From Comamonadaceae bacterium (lineage in GTDB: Bacteria; Pseudomonadota; Gammaproteobacteria; Burkholderiales; Burkholderiaceae_C): a DNA stretch of 64,000 nt. Made by a program: the position numbers and the translations under genes. Under the pieces are notes generated by a model. The model did no database searches and was not told where the DNA came from. It was given only the letters and a program-made list of their open reading frames with translations. The DNA is taken from the NCBI GenBank assembly GCA_027486755.1, contig JAIXOM010000038.1, positions 1 to 64,000 on the forward strand, in the 5' to 3' direction. Positions 22,064 through 34,141 of the stretch are shown here, in pieces (the first letter of the stretch is position 1; every line of letters begins with the position of its first letter).

Positions 22064-22774
22064 TCAGGCCGCCGGGGCCACGGTGCGCCAGACGGTCTTG
22101 CCCTTGCTGGCTTTGTCCAGGTCGAGCAGCAGCGCTTCATGGGCGCCGAGTTCGCCTTCGTCGGCCAGCAGCACGGGTAGTTCGAAGCTGCTCAGGTCCA
22201 GTGTGGGTGCAGGCTGGCCGTCGGCCACTGCGGTATCCACGTCCATCACCAAGCTGTTCTGGCCGCGGGTGAGGTTGATGTAGACGTCGGCCAGCAATTC
22301 GGCGTCGAGCAAGGCGCCGTGCAGGGTGCGGCCGGAGTTGTCAACTTCCAAGCGGTCGCACAGGGCGTCTAGGGAATTTCGCTTGCCGGGAAAGGTTTGC
22401 TTGGCCAGCACCAGGCTGTCGATCACATTGCCGACCACGCTCTTGAGGCCAGGGCGGCCGCAGAGTTCGAGTTCTTTGTCGAGAAAGCCCACATCGAAGG
22501 GCGCGTTGTGGATGATCAACTCGGCGCCTTCAAGGTACTGCAGCAGCTCGTCCACGATCGCCGCGAACTTGGGTTTATCCCTCAGGAATTCATTGCTGAT
22601 GCCGTGCACCTTGAGCGCGTCTTCATGGCTGTCGCGCTCGGGGTTGAGATAAAAGTGCAGGTTGTTGCCGGTGAGCTTGCGGGCAAACATTTCCACGCAG
22701 CCTATTTCAATGATGCGGTCGCCCGTCTCGGCCGACAGGCCTGTGGTTTCGGTGTCCAGAACAATTTGGCGCAT
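22064..22774 (-). CDS. dnaQ: DNA polymerase III epsilon subunit (3'-5' proofreading exonuclease)
   Basis: A 236-residue DEDDh exonuclease. IVLDTETTGLSAETGDRIIE gives the first Asp-Glu (motif I), HNAPFDVGFLDKEL motif II, and HGALLDAELLADVY motif III with the catalytic His. The C-terminal tail fits the segment that binds the alpha subunit. It proofreads the replicative polymerase. Start ATG 22774 (MRQIVLDTET) matches family N-termini. An in-frame extension upstream overlaps the divergent promoter region. The gene ends 46 bp before tRNA-Val on the same strand. Confidence 0.93.
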   Translation of the reverse strand: MRQIVLDTETTGLSAETGDRIIEIGCVEMFARKLTGNNLHFYLNPERDSHEDALKVHGISNEFLRDKPKFAAIVDELLQYLEGAELIIHNAPFDVGFLDKELELCGRPGLKSVVGNVIDSLVLAKQTFPGKRNSLDALCDRLEVDNSGRTLHGALLDAELLADVYINLTRGQNSLVMDVDTAVADGQPAPTLDLSSFELPVLLADEGELGAHEALLLDLDKASKGKTVWRTVAPAA

Positions 22775-22836
22775 GGGACGGATTATCCCGCAGCCCCGGG
22801 GCAAGGGGGGCTGCATGACATACTCCTTATCGCACC

Positions 22837-23355
22837 ATGAAGCGCCACGTTGCCCTGACCCTGCTGATCATCACCACGCTGGGTGTGGTCGATGCCCATG
22901 TCGATCTGAACGAGGTCGACGGCCGCAGCTTCCTGGCGACCCAGGGCCGGCTTTACGACCCCCTGGGTTGGCTGGAAGATCAGGCCAACGCCTTGACCCG
23001 CAGCTGCGGTGCGGTGCAAAGGGTGGATCTAAAAGACTCAGGGGCGCTAGCCGCGCTGGCCGGCATTCGAGAATTCAGCCCGCCGCAATCACACAGCGCG
23101 CAGCTGCATCAGGTGTTGCGCTCGGGCCCCTGGTGGCTGGCGGAGGTGTCGTTTGACGCCTTGAACCCGGCGGTGGTGGTGCTGCGCGAAAGTGCCGAGG
23201 GGATGAAGATCGTTGAGCCCGCAATCTGGAGCGGTAGCACTCAGCCGTGGCGGGTCGCGCCCCGCATACGGCGGCATCTGAGAGCCGGTGCGCCCGACAT
23301 GCCGGCGCAGTTGCCCGCCTGTCTGGAGCCACAAACCGGGCTGTTCGAGTCTTGA
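22837..23355 (+). CDS. hypothetical secreted protein
   Basis: A 172-residue protein with a clear signal peptide (MKRHVALTLLIITTLGVVDA, cleavage after Ala20). The mature part has two cysteines (SCGAVQ and ACLEPQ) that may form a disulphide, and a Trp-rich middle (RSGPWWLAEVSF). No known domain is recognised. It is transcribed divergently from dnaQ (62-bp gap) and converges on the isc operon end. Confidence 0.7.
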   Translation: MKRHVALTLLIITTLGVVDAHVDLNEVDGRSFLATQGRLYDPLGWLEDQANALTRSCGAVQRVDLKDSGALAALAGIREFSPPQSHSAQLHQVLRSGPWWLAEVSFDALNPAVVVLRESAEGMKIVEPAIWSGSTQPWRVAPRIRRHLRAGAPDMPAQLPACLEPQTGLFES

Positions 23356-23377
23356 ACCGCCCTGCCCCACTGCTCAG

Positions 23378-23716
23378 TCAGTGGTTTTCTTTGGCGTGGT
23401 TGATCGAGTACTTGGGGATTTCCACCGTCAGGTCTTGCTGGGCCAAGATGGCCTGGCAGCTCAGGCGGGACTGTGGCTCCAGGCCCCAGGCGCGGTCGAG
23501 CAGGTCGTCTTCATTCTCGTCGGGCTCGTTGAGCGACTCATAGCCTTTCCTGACCAGCACATGGCAGGTGGTGCAGGCGCAGCTCATGTCGCAGGCGTGT
23601 TCGATGGGGATGTTGTTGTCCAACAGGGCCTCGCAGATCGAGGTGCCGGAAGGCGCGCTGATCTGCGCGCCTTGCGGACAGTACTCGGGGTGAGGCAGGA
23701 CCTGGATGATGGGCAT
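23378..23716 (-). CDS. fdx: Isc-type 2Fe-2S ferredoxin
   Basis: A 112-residue plant/vertebrate-type ferredoxin. The cluster ligands are in HACDMSCACTTCHVLV (C-x5-C-x2-C) and SRLSCQ. The acidic stretch ESLNEPDENEDDLLD is typical of Isc ferredoxins. It supplies electrons for Fe-S cluster assembly on IscU. It is the last gene of the isc operon, 8 nt after hscA. Confidence 0.95.
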   Translation of the reverse strand: MPIIQVLPHPEYCPQGAQISAPSGTSICEALLDNNIPIEHACDMSCACTTCHVLVRKGYESLNEPDENEDDLLDRAWGLEPQSRLSCQAILAQQDLTVEIPKYSINHAKENH

Positions 23717-23724
23717 GGGAAGAC

Positions 23725-25575
23725 TCAGAGTGTTGCGATGTTTTTGCCGGACAGCGCCTGCGCGATGCCCTTGTTCATGCGGCGGGCCGCAAAGGCTTCG
23801 GTGGCCTGGGCCAGGGCCTGGGTGGCCGCTTCGACCGCGGCGGCATCGCCCTGGCTGCGCTGCTGCTGCAAGGCCGCGATAAGGGCTTCAATGTCTTGCC
23901 GCTCGGCATCTTCGAGCAGTTCAGGGTCGGCCTGCATGGCGCTGCGGGTGGCCAGCACCATGCGGTCGGCATCGACCTGGGCCTCGGCCAAGGCACGGGC
24001 CTGCATGTCTTGCTGGGCCGTGGCAAAGCCGTCTTTGAGCATGCGCGCGATGTCGTCGTCCGACAAGCCATAAGAGGGCTTGACGTCGATCTGTGCCTGC
24101 ACGCCGCTGAGCTGCTCCTGCGCACTCACGGTGAGCAGCCCGTCAGCGTCGACGGTGAAGGTCACGCGGATACGGGCAGCGCCGGCGGCCATGGGGGGAA
24201 TGCCGCGCAGTTCAAAACGCGCCAGGCTGCGGCAATCGGCCACCATGTCGCGCTCGCCCTGCACCACATGCAGGGCCAAGGCGGTCTGACCGTCCTGGTA
24301 GGTGGTGAAGTCCTGCGCCATGGCGGTCGGGATGGTCTGGTTGCGCGGCACGATGCGCTCGACCAGGCCGCCCATGGTCTCCAAGCCCAGCGAGAGCGGA
24401 ATCACGTCCAGCAGGAGCAGGTCTTCAGCGCCTCGGTTGCCCACCAACTGGTTGGCCGAAATGGCCGCACCCAGGGCCACCACCTCGTCAGGGTTGAGGT
24501 TGGTCAAAGGCTCCTTGCCGAAAAACTCACGCACGGCCTGGCGCACCACGGGCATGCGGGTTGAGCCGCCGACCATGACCACGCCTTGAATCTCTTGGCT
24601 GCTCAGCTGCGCATCGCGCAAGACGCGGCGCACCGCGGCCATGGTGCGCTGGGTCAGGGTGGCAGTCACCTGTTCAAACTGGTAGCGCTGGAGCGTCCAG
24701 TTTTTGGTCTGACCCTGGATCTCTAGGGTGATCGTCACCTGCTCGCTGTTGCTCAGGGCTTCCTTGGCCTGTCGGGCCTGCCACATCACAGCGGCCAGGT
24801 CGGTGGCAGACAGAGGGCCCAAGCCGGCCTCGCGAACCATGTCCTCAGCCAAGGCGCGGTCGTAGTCGTCGCCGCCCAGGGCCGAGTCACCGCCCGTGGC
24901 CACCACCTCGAACACACCCCGGGTCAGACGCAGGATGGAAATATCAAAGGTGCCGCCGCCCAGGTCATAAACCGCGAACAAGCCTTCGCTGGCGTTGTCC
25001 AGGCCATAAGCAATAGCTGCTGCGGTTGGCTCGTTGATCAAGTGCAGCACGTTCAGGCCCGCCAGTTGCGCGGCGTCTTTGGTGGCTTGGCGCTGCGCGT
25101 CGTCAAAATAGGCCGGCACGGTGATGACTGCGCCGTCGATGTCGGCGTTGAAGCTGTCCTCGGCCCGGTAGCGCAGCGTGGCGAGGATTTCGGCACTGAC
25201 TTCGACCGGGCTTTTTTGGCCGGCGACGGTGCTGATGGCCACCATGCCGGGTTGGTCGATCAGCTCAAAGGGTGGCGGGGACTTGATGTCGGCCAGCCGC
25301 CGGCCCATCAGACGCTTGACCGAGGCGATGGTGTTGCGCGGGTCGGCGACCTGCGCGGCCAGGGCTGTCTGGCCGATCTGGCGGCCGCCGCCTTCAAGGT
25401 AGCGCACCACGCTGGGCAGGATCACCTGACCAGCCTCATCGGGCAGGCACTCGGCCAGGCCGTGGCGCACCGCAGCCACCAGCGAATGGGTGGTGCCCAG
25501 GTCTATGCCTATGCCTATGCGGCGGGCATGAGGATCGGGCGCCTGGCCGGGTTCGGAGATCTGCAAAAGGGCCAT
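23725..25575 (-). CDS. hscA: Fe-S assembly chaperone HscA (Hsp70 family)
   Basis: A 616-residue Hsp70. [17 protein letters not shown] is the first phosphate loop, [20 protein letters not shown] and [13 protein letters not shown] the central ATPase motifs, [11 protein letters not shown] the adenosine motif, and [16 protein letters not shown] the linker/substrate-domain start. It binds the LPPVK motif of IscU and, with HscB, drives cluster transfer. ATG 25575 is chosen. The frame is open further upstream but Hsp70 homology begins just after this Met. Confidence 0.95.
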   Translation of the reverse strand: MALLQISEPGQAPDPHARRIGIGIDLGTTHSLVAAVRHGLAECLPDEAGQVILPSVVRYLEGGGRQIGQTALAAQVADPRNTIASVKRLMGRRLADIKSPPPFELIDQPGMVAISTVAGQKSPVEVSAEILATLRYRAEDSFNADIDGAVITVPAYFDDAQRQATKDAAQLAGLNVLHLINEPTAAAIAYGLDNASEGLFAVYDLGGGTFDISILRLTRGVFEVVATGGDSALGGDDYDRALAEDMVREAGLGPLSATDLAAVMWQARQAKEALSNSEQVTITLEIQGQTKNWTLQRYQFEQVTATLTQRTMAAVRRVLRDAQLSSQEIQGVVMVGGSTRMPVVRQAVREFFGKEPLTNLNPDEVVALGAAISANQLVGNRGAEDLLLLDVIPLSLGLETMGGLVERIVPRNQTIPTAMAQDFTTYQDGQTALALHVVQGERDMVADCRSLARFELRGIPPMAAGAARIRVTFTVDADGLLTVSAQEQLSGVQAQIDVKPSYGLSDDDIARMLKDGFATAQQDMQARALAEAQVDADRMVLATRSAMQADPELLEDAERQDIEALIAALQQQRSQGDAAAVEAATQALAQATEAFAARRMNKGIAQALSGKNIATL

Positions 25576-25650
25576 GCGTAAATAGGCTGAGAATCGTTGT
25601 AAAAAGGTGCAAAAGCATGTCGGCCGCATAGCGCGGCCGGGGCTGGCCGC

Positions 25651-26169
25651 TCAGGCGCAGATCTGGTCGATGCGGGCATCGATCTCCTGGGCAAATCGCT
25701 CGACGAACATCAGCGCCCTGACCTGCTGGGCGGCCTGAGTCGCATCGGCCTGCTGGTCTAGGCTGGCTTCCAACTGCTGGAGCAATTGTGCTTTTTGCGC
25801 CTGAATTTCATCGGCGAGCGCCTCCAAGGCGGCGGGGCTTTCGGCTTCTTCCAGCGCTTCTCGGTGCAGGATCTGCTGCATCAGAAACTCGGCGGGCATG
25901 GCGGTGTTGTCATGCGCCCGGATCGGCGAACCGCGCAACTCGCACAGGTAGGCTGCGCGCTTGAGAGGGTTCTTCAGGCGCTGGTGGGCTTCATTAATGC
26001 GCACCGACCACTGCATGGCCAGGCGCTGCGCGGCCTGACCCTGGTCGGCAAAACGGTCGGGGTGGGCCTGGCGCTGCAACTGCTTCCAGCGCGCATCAAT
26101 GACGGCAGTGTCCTGGGCGAAGCGCGCTGGCAGACCGAAGAGCTCGAAGTCGTCTGATTGCAGGTTCAC
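25651..26169 (-). CDS. hscB: Fe-S co-chaperone HscB (J-domain protein)
   Basis: A 172-residue J-protein. The J domain covers about residues 5-75 with HPDR at 36-39, the HPD loop that stimulates HscA ATPase. A C-terminal three-helix domain that binds IscU follows ([20 protein letters not shown] onwards). Its start overlaps the iscA stop by 4 nt. It delivers IscU to HscA. Confidence 0.95.
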   Translation of the reverse strand: MNLQSDDFELFGLPARFAQDTAVIDARWKQLQRQAHPDRFADQGQAAQRLAMQWSVRINEAHQRLKNPLKRAAYLCELRGSPIRAHDNTAMPAEFLMQQILHREALEEAESPAALEALADEIQAQKAQLLQQLEASLDQQADATQAAQQVRALMFVERFAQEIDARIDQICA

Positions 26170-26489
26170 ACGCGGAAGGACTCGCCACAGCCGCAGCGGT
26201 CTCTCTCGTTCGGATTGATGAACTTGAAGCCCTCGTTGAGCCCCTCGCGCACGAAGTCCAGCTGGGTGCCGTCGATGTAGGCCAGGCTCTTGGGGTCGAC
26301 CAGCACCTTGACGCCGTTATCTTCGAAGATGACGTCTTCCTCGGCGATTTCATCGGCATATTCGAGCTTGTAAGCCAAGCCGGAGCAGCCGGTGGTCTTG
26401 ACGCCCAACCGTATGCCCACGCCTTTGCCGCGCTTGGCCATGAAGCGGGTGACGTGGCGAGCCGCAGCGTCAGTCAGCGTCACAGACAT
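26166..26489 (-). CDS. iscA: iron-sulphur assembly protein IscA
   Basis: A 107-residue A-type carrier. The three conserved cysteines are in [14 protein letters not shown] and RCGCGESF at the C-terminus. It binds iron or an Fe-S cluster and passes it to 4Fe-4S targets. ATG 26489 ([12 protein letters not shown]) gives the usual length. Upstream in-frame codons are not needed. It lies 27 nt after iscU. Confidence 0.95.
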   Translation of the reverse strand: MSVTLTDAAARHVTRFMAKRGKGVGIRLGVKTTGCSGLAYKLEYADEIAEEDVIFEDNGVKVLVDPKSLAYIDGTQLDFVREGLNEGFKFINPNERDRCGCGESFRV

Positions 26490-26516
26490 GGTGGTCGAAT
26501 CGGTGGTGGACAAAAC

Positions 26517-26915
26517 TCAGGCCGCCTGCGTCTGGCCGTGGCGCTGCTTGTAGTCGCTGACCGCCGCCTTGATGGCGTCTTCGGCCAGGATGGAGCAGTG
26601 GATCTTGACCGGCGGCAAGGCCAGTTCCTCGGCGATGGCGCTGTTTTTGATGGATGCGGCCTCGTCGAGCGTCTTGCCCTTGACCCACTCGGTCACCAGC
26701 GAGCTAGAGGCGATCGCCGAGCCACAGCCATAGGTTTTGAAGCGTGCATCTTCAATCACGCCGGTTTGCGCATTGACCTTGATCTGCAGCTTCATCACGT
26801 CGCCGCAGGCGGGCGCGCCGACCATGCCGGTGCCGACCGAATCGTCGCCCTTTTCGAAGGAGCCGACGTTGCGGGGGTTCTCATAGTGGTCAACCACTTT
26901 GTCGCTGTAAGCCAT
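26517..26915 (-). CDS. iscU: Fe-S cluster scaffold IscU
   Basis: A 132-residue scaffold very close to E. coli IscU. The cluster cysteines are C37 (GAPACGDV), C64 (YGCGSA) and C107 (KIHCSIL), with LPPVK at 100-104 for HscA binding. One extra residue before C64 shifts the numbering relative to E. coli. ATG 26915 (MAYSDKVVDHYENPRNVG) is preceded by AGAGGGA. Confidence 0.96.
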   Translation of the reverse strand: MAYSDKVVDHYENPRNVGSFEKGDDSVGTGMVGAPACGDVMKLQIKVNAQTGVIEDARFKTYGCGSAIASSSLVTEWVKGKTLDEAASIKNSAIAEELALPPVKIHCSILAEDAIKAAVSDYKQRHGQTQAA

Positions 26916-26963
26916 GTTCAAGTCCCTCTGGATGCAGGCGCTGCATGCGCCCGAAAAGTCGTT

Positions 26964-28181
26964 TTAATGCGCCGCCCACTGGATCGAATTGAGGTCAATG
27001 CCGTCCTTGTGCATCTCCCACAGGGGCGACAGCTCGCGCAGGCGGGCCACGTTCTCGCGGATGGTTTGCACCGCGTAATCAATTTCTTCTTCGGTGGTCC
27101 AGCGCCCTATGGTCATGCGCAGGCTGCTGTGGGCGAGCTCGTCGCTGCGGCCCAGGGCGCGCAGCACATAGCTGGGCTCCAGGCTGGCCGAGGTACAGGC
27201 CGAGCCGCTGGAGACGGCCACGCCCTTGATGCCCATGATCAGCGACTCGCCCTCGACGAAGTTGAAGCTCATGTTCAGGTTGTGCGGTACCCGTTTCTCA
27301 GGGTGGCCATTGAGGAAAACCTCCTCCATGTCCGACAGGCCTTTGAGCAGGCGCTGCTGCAGCGCGCGAATGCGCTCGTTCTCCGAATGCATCTCGGCTT
27401 TGGCGATGCGGTAAGCCTCGCCCATGCCCACGATCTGGTGGGTGGGCAAGGTGCCCGAGCGCATGCCACGCTCATGGCCGCCGCCGTGAATCTGCGCCTC
27501 GATGCGAATGCGCGGCTTGCGGCGCACAAACAGAGCGCCTATGCCCTTGGGGCCATAGGTTTTGTGCGAGGTCAGGCTCATCAGATCGACCGGCAGTTGG
27601 GTCATGTCGATGTCGATACGGCCGGTGGCCTGGGCGGCATCGACGTGGAAAATCACGCCCTTGGCCCGGCAGATCGCGCCGATGGCGGGAATGTCTTGCA
27701 CCACACCGATTTCGTTGTTGACGAACATCACCGAAGCCAGGATGGTGTCGGGCCGGATGGCGGCCTTGAACACCTCAAGATCGAGCATGCCGTCGGCCTG
27801 CACGTCGAGGTAAGTCACCTCAAAGCCCTGGCGCTCGAGCTCGCGGCAGGTATCGAGCACCGCCTTGTGCTCGGTCTTGACGGTGATGATGTGCTTGCCC
27901 TTGCCCTTGTAAAAATGGGCAGCGCCCTTGAGGGCCAGGTTGTTGGACTCGGTGGCGCCGCTGGTCCAGACGATCTCACGCGGGTCGGCGCCGATCAGCT
28001 CAGCCACCTGCTCACGGGCTTTTTCCACCGCCGCTTCGGCTTCCCAGCCCCAAGCGTGGCTGCGCGAAGCGGGATTGCCGAAATGCTCGCGCAACCAGGG
28101 AATCATGGCGTCGACCACCCTTGGATCGCAGGGGTTGGTGGCGCTGTAATCCAGGTAGATCGGAAAGTGAGGTGTTTGCAT
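26964..28181 (-). CDS. iscS: cysteine desulfurase IscS
   Basis: A 405-residue class V aminotransferase-fold enzyme. The PLP lysine is in [16 protein letters not shown], and the catalytic mobile-loop Cys is in [19 protein letters not shown]. It takes sulphur from cysteine for Fe-S clusters, tRNA thiolation and cofactors. The first residues read [14 protein letters not shown]. Note SATNPCD where E. coli has SATTPVD. It is the second gene of the operon after iscR. Confidence 0.96.
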   Translation of the reverse strand: MQTPHFPIYLDYSATNPCDPRVVDAMIPWLREHFGNPASRSHAWGWEAEAAVEKAREQVAELIGADPREIVWTSGATESNNLALKGAAHFYKGKGKHIITVKTEHKAVLDTCRELERQGFEVTYLDVQADGMLDLEVFKAAIRPDTILASVMFVNNEIGVVQDIPAIGAICRAKGVIFHVDAAQATGRIDIDMTQLPVDLMSLTSHKTYGPKGIGALFVRRKPRIRIEAQIHGGGHERGMRSGTLPTHQIVGMGEAYRIAKAEMHSENERIRALQQRLLKGLSDMEEVFLNGHPEKRVPHNLNMSFNFVEGESLIMGIKGVAVSSGSACTSASLEPSYVLRALGRSDELAHSSLRMTIGRWTTEEEIDYAVQTIRENVARLRELSPLWEMHKDGIDLNSIQWAAH

Positions 28182-28261
28182 GTGAACTCTAGAGAGGTTC
28201 TTAGCCTACAGCCCCCACCGGAGGCTGTAAGCACTGGGGTGCAGGCCGCAAGGGCCCGGAC

Positions 28262-28798
28262 TCAGGACTTGGAAAAAGCAGCGCCCAAGGCAAAGACTGA
28301 GTTAGGGGCGTTAATCCGAACCGGCTTGACCGCTGGTGCGGCAAACACAGCCTTCTTAACCGGGGGCGTGTTCTCGATGACCACGCCCTTGGCCAGCTGG
28401 TCATCCACCAACTTTTGCAAATTGACAGAGTCCAGAAATTCGACCATACGGCTGTTCAAGGAGGCCCACAGTTCATGGGTCATGCAGCGGCCGCCTTCGC
28501 CGTTGCAGTTTTCCTTGCCGCCGCAGTTGGTGGCGTCCAGGGGTTCGTCAACCGACACGATGATGTCGGCCACGGTGATGTCGCTGGCCTTGCGACCCAG
28601 GGTGTAGCCACCGCCAGGTCCACGGGTGGACTCGACCAGCTCATGGCGGCGCAGTTTCCCGAAGAGTTGTTCCAGATAAGACAGCGAGATTTGCTGACGT
28701 TGGCTGATGGCGGCCAGGGTGACGGGGCCGTTGTTCTGGCGCAGGGCCAGGTCGATCATGGCAGTGACCGCAAAGCGGCCTTTGGTTGTGAGACGCAT
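28262..28798 (-). CDS. iscR: Fe-S-responsive regulator IscR
   Basis: A 178-residue Rrf2-family regulator. The N-terminal winged helix ([20 protein letters not shown]) is followed by cluster ligands C92, C98, C105 and H108 in [20 protein letters not shown]. As a 2Fe-2S protein it represses the isc operon, and in apo form it controls other genes. The spacing of the third Cys is one residue longer than in E. coli. ATG 28798 has AAGGAG 7 nt upstream. It heads the operon. Confidence 0.95.
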   Translation of the reverse strand: MRLTTKGRFAVTAMIDLALRQNNGPVTLAAISQRQQISLSYLEQLFGKLRRHELVESTRGPGGGYTLGRKASDITVADIIVSVDEPLDATNCGGKENCNGEGGRCMTHELWASLNSRMVEFLDSVNLQKLVDDQLAKGVVIENTPPVKKAVFAAPAVKPVRINAPNSVFALGAAFSKS

Positions 28799-28942
28799 TT
28801 TCAAGCTCCTTCAATGTTGCTTGACTGACGTTAAGTCCGCCGACCACCTGAGCGGCCGGTACGATTTCCACCCTCCCCGCGTCTTTATTCCGACGACTTT
28901 GCGGACTGCCCTGTCACTTTTCTTTGTTGAGCGTTTTCATCA

Positions 28943-28971
28943 AGTATATCAGAAGAAACCCAGTAATTTAA
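28943..28971 (-). promoter_or_regulatory. candidate isc operon promoter
   Basis: On the minus strand an extended -10 TGA-TATACT (28948-28943) has TTAAAT 17 nt upstream (28971-28966). It would give a leader of about 140 nt before iscR. The leader contains a GACT-TAACGTC-AGTC inverted motif near 28827-28841, weakly like IscR sites but with the wrong spacing. Confidence 0.4.
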
Positions 28972-29049
28972 TGGGACACCGATACCAATCAGTCGCGGAA
29001 TGAACTTTACCGTTTTTATCGGGTTTTGCGCAAGGGGATGCAAAAAAAT

Positions 29050-31164
<2,115 letters not shown>

Positions 31165-31193
31165 CCTGGCCCGTTAAAATTCGGGCAACCGAG

Positions 31194-31210
31194 CAGGATA
31201 CGCGATCCTG
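31194..31210. promoter_or_regulatory. inverted repeat upstream of uvrB
   Basis: CAGGAT-ACGCG-ATCCTG, perfect 6-bp arms, lies 30 bp before uvrB in the divergent gap with the aminotransferase gene. It does not match the usual LexA box (CTGT-N8-ACAG). Function is unknown. Confidence 0.3.
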
Positions 31211-31302
31211 AGCCGATTTGCGACCTTAGCCGGCCAGGATCGTTCCAAATGCGCTGGTCTGTCTCTTGCTCAACCCGTTCCATTCATCGCTTAAGGAATT
31301 TC

Positions 31303-32499
31303 ATGTCTTTGTTCACCGCCGTCGAAATGGCACCTCGCGACCCGATTCTGGGCCTGAACGAGCAGTTCGCTGCCGACCAGCACGCCAGCAAAGTCAATCT
31401 GGGCGTCGGCGTGTACTACGACGACAAGGGCAAGCTGCCGCTGCTCCACTGCGTGCAGGCGGCTGAAAAACGCATGGCCGAAAAGCCCACCCCGCGCGGC
31501 TACCTGCCCATCGACGGCATCGCCGCCTACGACAGTGCGGTCAAGGCCCTGGTCTTCGGCCAGGACAGCGAGCCGGTGCGCTCTGGCCGGGTGGCCACCG
31601 TACAGGCCATTGGCGGCACCGGTGGCTTGAAGGTCGGCGCCGACTTTCTCAAGCGCCTGAACCCCAATGCCAAGGTCATGATCAGCGACCCCAGTTGGGA
31701 AAACCATCGTGCCCTTTTCACCAACGCCGGCTTTGTGGTTGAAAGCTACCCCTATTACGACGCAGCCAATCGCGGCGTGAACTTTGAAGGCATGCTGGCC
31801 GCCCTCAACGCTGCGGCTGCCGGCACCGTCGTCGTGCTGCATGCCTGCTGCCACAACCCAACCGGCTACGACATCAGCACCGAACAGTGGAGCCAGGTGA
31901 TAGCCGCCGTCAAGTCGAAAAACCTGGTGCCCTTTCTGGACATGGCCTACCAGGGCTTTGGCCACGGCATCGCCGAAGACGGCGCGGTCATCGCGCAATT
32001 TGTGGCAGCTGGCCTGTCGATGTTCGTCTCCACCTCTTTTTCCAAGAGCTTTAGCCTCTACGGCGAGCGGGTCGGCGCACTGAGTGTGCTGTGCGAGAGC
32101 AAGGACGAGGCCGACCGGGTGCTCAGCCAACTCAAGATCGCGATCCGTACCAATTACTCCAACCCGCCCACCCACGGCGGCGCCATCGTGGCCACCGTGC
32201 TGGGCACACCCGAGCTGCGCGCACAGTGGGAGCAGGAGCTGGGCGAGATGCGGGTGCGCATCAAGGCCATGCGCCAGCAACTGGTCGATGGCCTCAAAGC
32301 CGCCGGCGTCAAACAGGACATGAGCTTCATCACCAGCCAGATTGGCATGTTCAGCTACTCTGGCCTGAACAAGGATCAGATGGTGCGGCTGCGCAATGAA
32401 TTCGGGGTCTACGGCACCGACACCGGCCGTATGTGCGTGGCTGCGCTCAACAGCCAGAACATCGGCCACGTCTGCGCTTCTATTGCGAAAGTGGTGTGA
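31303..32499 (+). CDS. aspartate/aromatic amino acid aminotransferase
   Basis: A 398-residue class I aminotransferase of the AspC/TyrB type. SKVNLGVGVYYDDKGKLPLL is the typical start, HACCHNPTGYD the PLP-ring region, and STSFSKSFSLYGERVGALSV holds the PLP lysine. The C-terminal substrate Arg is in FGVYGTDTGRMCVAALN. It exchanges amino groups between aspartate or aromatic amino acids and 2-oxoglutarate. ATG 31303 has AAGGA upstream. The frame is open for a further ~570 bp upstream, antisense to uvrB, which is not coding. Substrate preference cannot be told. Confidence 0.93.
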   Translation: MSLFTAVEMAPRDPILGLNEQFAADQHASKVNLGVGVYYDDKGKLPLLHCVQAAEKRMAEKPTPRGYLPIDGIAAYDSAVKALVFGQDSEPVRSGRVATVQAIGGTGGLKVGADFLKRLNPNAKVMISDPSWENHRALFTNAGFVVESYPYYDAANRGVNFEGMLAALNAAAAGTVVVLHACCHNPTGYDISTEQWSQVIAAVKSKNLVPFLDMAYQGFGHGIAEDGAVIAQFVAAGLSMFVSTSFSKSFSLYGERVGALSVLCESKDEADRVLSQLKIAIRTNYSNPPTHGGAIVATVLGTPELRAQWEQELGEMRVRIKAMRQQLVDGLKAAGVKQDMSFITSQIGMFSYSGLNKDQMVRLRNEFGVYGTDTGRMCVAALNSQNIGHVCASIAKVV

Positions 32500-32633
32500 G
32501 CCTACGGGAGTGAAGCCAGCCACTGGCGAGGCTCAATGGGCAGGTGCCAGCTTGCGGGGGTGTGACAAGGTGGTGACAGACGGTCACAACTTTAGGGTCC
32601 GCTCCCGCTTTTTGAAGCTCGACAACTGATATA

Positions 32634-32650
32634 TTGCTGCACTGCAACAA
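32634..32650. promoter_or_regulatory. palindrome over the phaZ promoter, candidate PhaR operator
   Basis: TTGCTGCA-C-TGCAACAA (8-bp arms, one mismatch) overlaps the -10-like TATATT (32630-32635) and precedes phaZ by 27 bp. TGC/GCA-rich palindromes at PHA granule genes are bound by PhaR in related bacteria. The assignment is by analogy. Confidence 0.4.
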
Positions 32651-32677
32651 ATCTGCTCGCCGACACCAGGAGGCCCC

Positions 32678-34081
32678 ATGCTGTACCAAGTCTATGAAAC
32701 CCAGCGCACTGTCATGGAGCCTTTCGTGGACTTCGCGCAGGCGGCGGCCAAGCTGTTCAGCAACCCTCACTCGCCTGCTGGCTCCCACCCCTGGGCGCAG
32801 CGCGTCTCAGCCGCCTACAGCTTGATGTACCGGCTGGGCAAAGACTACGAAAAGCCGGCCTTTGGCATCACCACGGTGGAGGTCAGCGGTATCCCAGTGG
32901 CCATCCAGGAGCGGGTGGAAATCGACAAGCCTTTTTGCGAGCTGCGTCGCTTCAAGAGGCTGAGCGACGACGTACCGACCCTGGCCAAGCTCAAGTCCCA
33001 GCCTGTGGTGCTGATCGTCGCCCCGCTGTCGGGCCACTACGCCACCTTGCTGCGTGACACGGTCAAGTACATGCTCAAGGACCACAAGGTCTACATCACC
33101 GACTGGCGCAACGCGCGCATGGTGCCCATGGATCAGGGCGACTTCCACCTGGACGACTATGTCAACTACGTGCAGGAATTCATACGCCACCTGCAGGGTC
33201 GCTATGGCAACTGCCATGTGATCAGCGTGTGTCAGCCCACGGTGCCTGTGCTCGCTGCCGTGTCCCTGATGGCCAGCCGCGGTGAAAAAACGCCGCTGAC
33301 CATGACCATGATGGGCGGGCCGATCGATGCACGCAAGTCGCCGACAGCGGTCAACAACCTGGCCCTCAACAAGAGCCACAACTGGTTCGAGAACAACGTG
33401 ATCTTCCGGGTGCCTAGCAACTTCCCGGGTGCGGGCCGCAAGGTCTACCCCGGCTTCATGCAGCATGCGGGCTTTGTGGCCATGAACCCCGACCGCCATG
33501 CCAAAAGCCACTACGATTTTTTCAAGGACTTGATCAAGGGTGACGATGCCAGTGCCGAGGCCCACCGCAAGTTCTACGACGAGTACAACGCGGTGCTCGA
33601 CATGGACGCGCACTACTACTTGGAGACCATCAGCACGGTGTTCCAGGAGTTCAAGCTGGTCCACGGCACCTGGGAGGTGCTCAACCTGGAGGGGCAGCCA
33701 GAGTTGGTGCGGCCCCAGGACATAAGCAGCACTGCCTTGATGACGGTCGAGGGCGAGCTCGACGACATCTCGGGTTCAGGCCAAACGGCGGCCGCGCATG
33801 AACTGTGTAAAGGCATCAGCAAACCCATGAAGCAGCACCTGGAAGTGCCCGGGGCAGGTCACTACGGCATCTTTAGCGGCCGCCGCTGGCGCGATGTGGT
33901 CTACCCACAGGTCAAGGCTTTCATACTTGAGGGGCAAAGCCGCCTGAAACCGCAGCGTGCGCCCGCCCAAGCTACGGCCAAGGCGCCGACCCGCACGACA
34001 AGTGCGATGAGCAACGCCAGCCAGCCCGGCCGCAAGAGCAGCAAGCCGGTGGCGCGCAAACGGGCCGCACGTAGCAGTTAA
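32678..34081 (+). CDS. phaZ: intracellular polyhydroxyalkanoate depolymerase
   Basis: A 467-residue PhaZ1-type depolymerase. The nucleophile is Cys185 in ISVCQPTVPVLAA, the CxPT box that replaces the serine lipase box in this class. The Asp is in VEGELDDISGSGQT and the His in EVPGAGHYGIFSG. It degrades native PHB granules to mobilise stored carbon. AGGAGG precedes ATG 32678 with good spacing. The last ~50 residues are basic and Ala/Thr-rich (ending ARKRAARSS), which may contact granules or DNA-bound phasins. The palindrome at its promoter suggests control by PHA state. Confidence 0.92.
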   Translation: MLYQVYETQRTVMEPFVDFAQAAAKLFSNPHSPAGSHPWAQRVSAAYSLMYRLGKDYEKPAFGITTVEVSGIPVAIQERVEIDKPFCELRRFKRLSDDVPTLAKLKSQPVVLIVAPLSGHYATLLRDTVKYMLKDHKVYITDWRNARMVPMDQGDFHLDDYVNYVQEFIRHLQGRYGNCHVISVCQPTVPVLAAVSLMASRGEKTPLTMTMMGGPIDARKSPTAVNNLALNKSHNWFENNVIFRVPSNFPGAGRKVYPGFMQHAGFVAMNPDRHAKSHYDFFKDLIKGDDASAEAHRKFYDEYNAVLDMDAHYYLETISTVFQEFKLVHGTWEVLNLEGQPELVRPQDISSTALMTVEGELDDISGSGQTAAAHELCKGISKPMKQHLEVPGAGHYGIFSGRRWRDVVYPQVKAFILEGQSRLKPQRAPAQATAKAPTRTTSAMSNASQPGRKSSKPVARKRAARSS

Positions 34082-34141
34082 AGCCCGCTGCGCCAGGCGC
34101 GGCAGCATGTGGGGTCCGCAAGCCGTGGACAATCGCTCGTC

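Noticed and set aside
26454..28607. A 717-codon plus-strand open frame
   Set aside because: It is antisense to iscU, iscS and iscR, whose protein signatures are unmistakable. A by-product of high GC.
28799..28860. Canonical IscR type 1 site upstream of iscR
   Set aside because: Only a GACT...AGTC pair with 7-nt spacing was found. The consensus spacing and flanks do not match.
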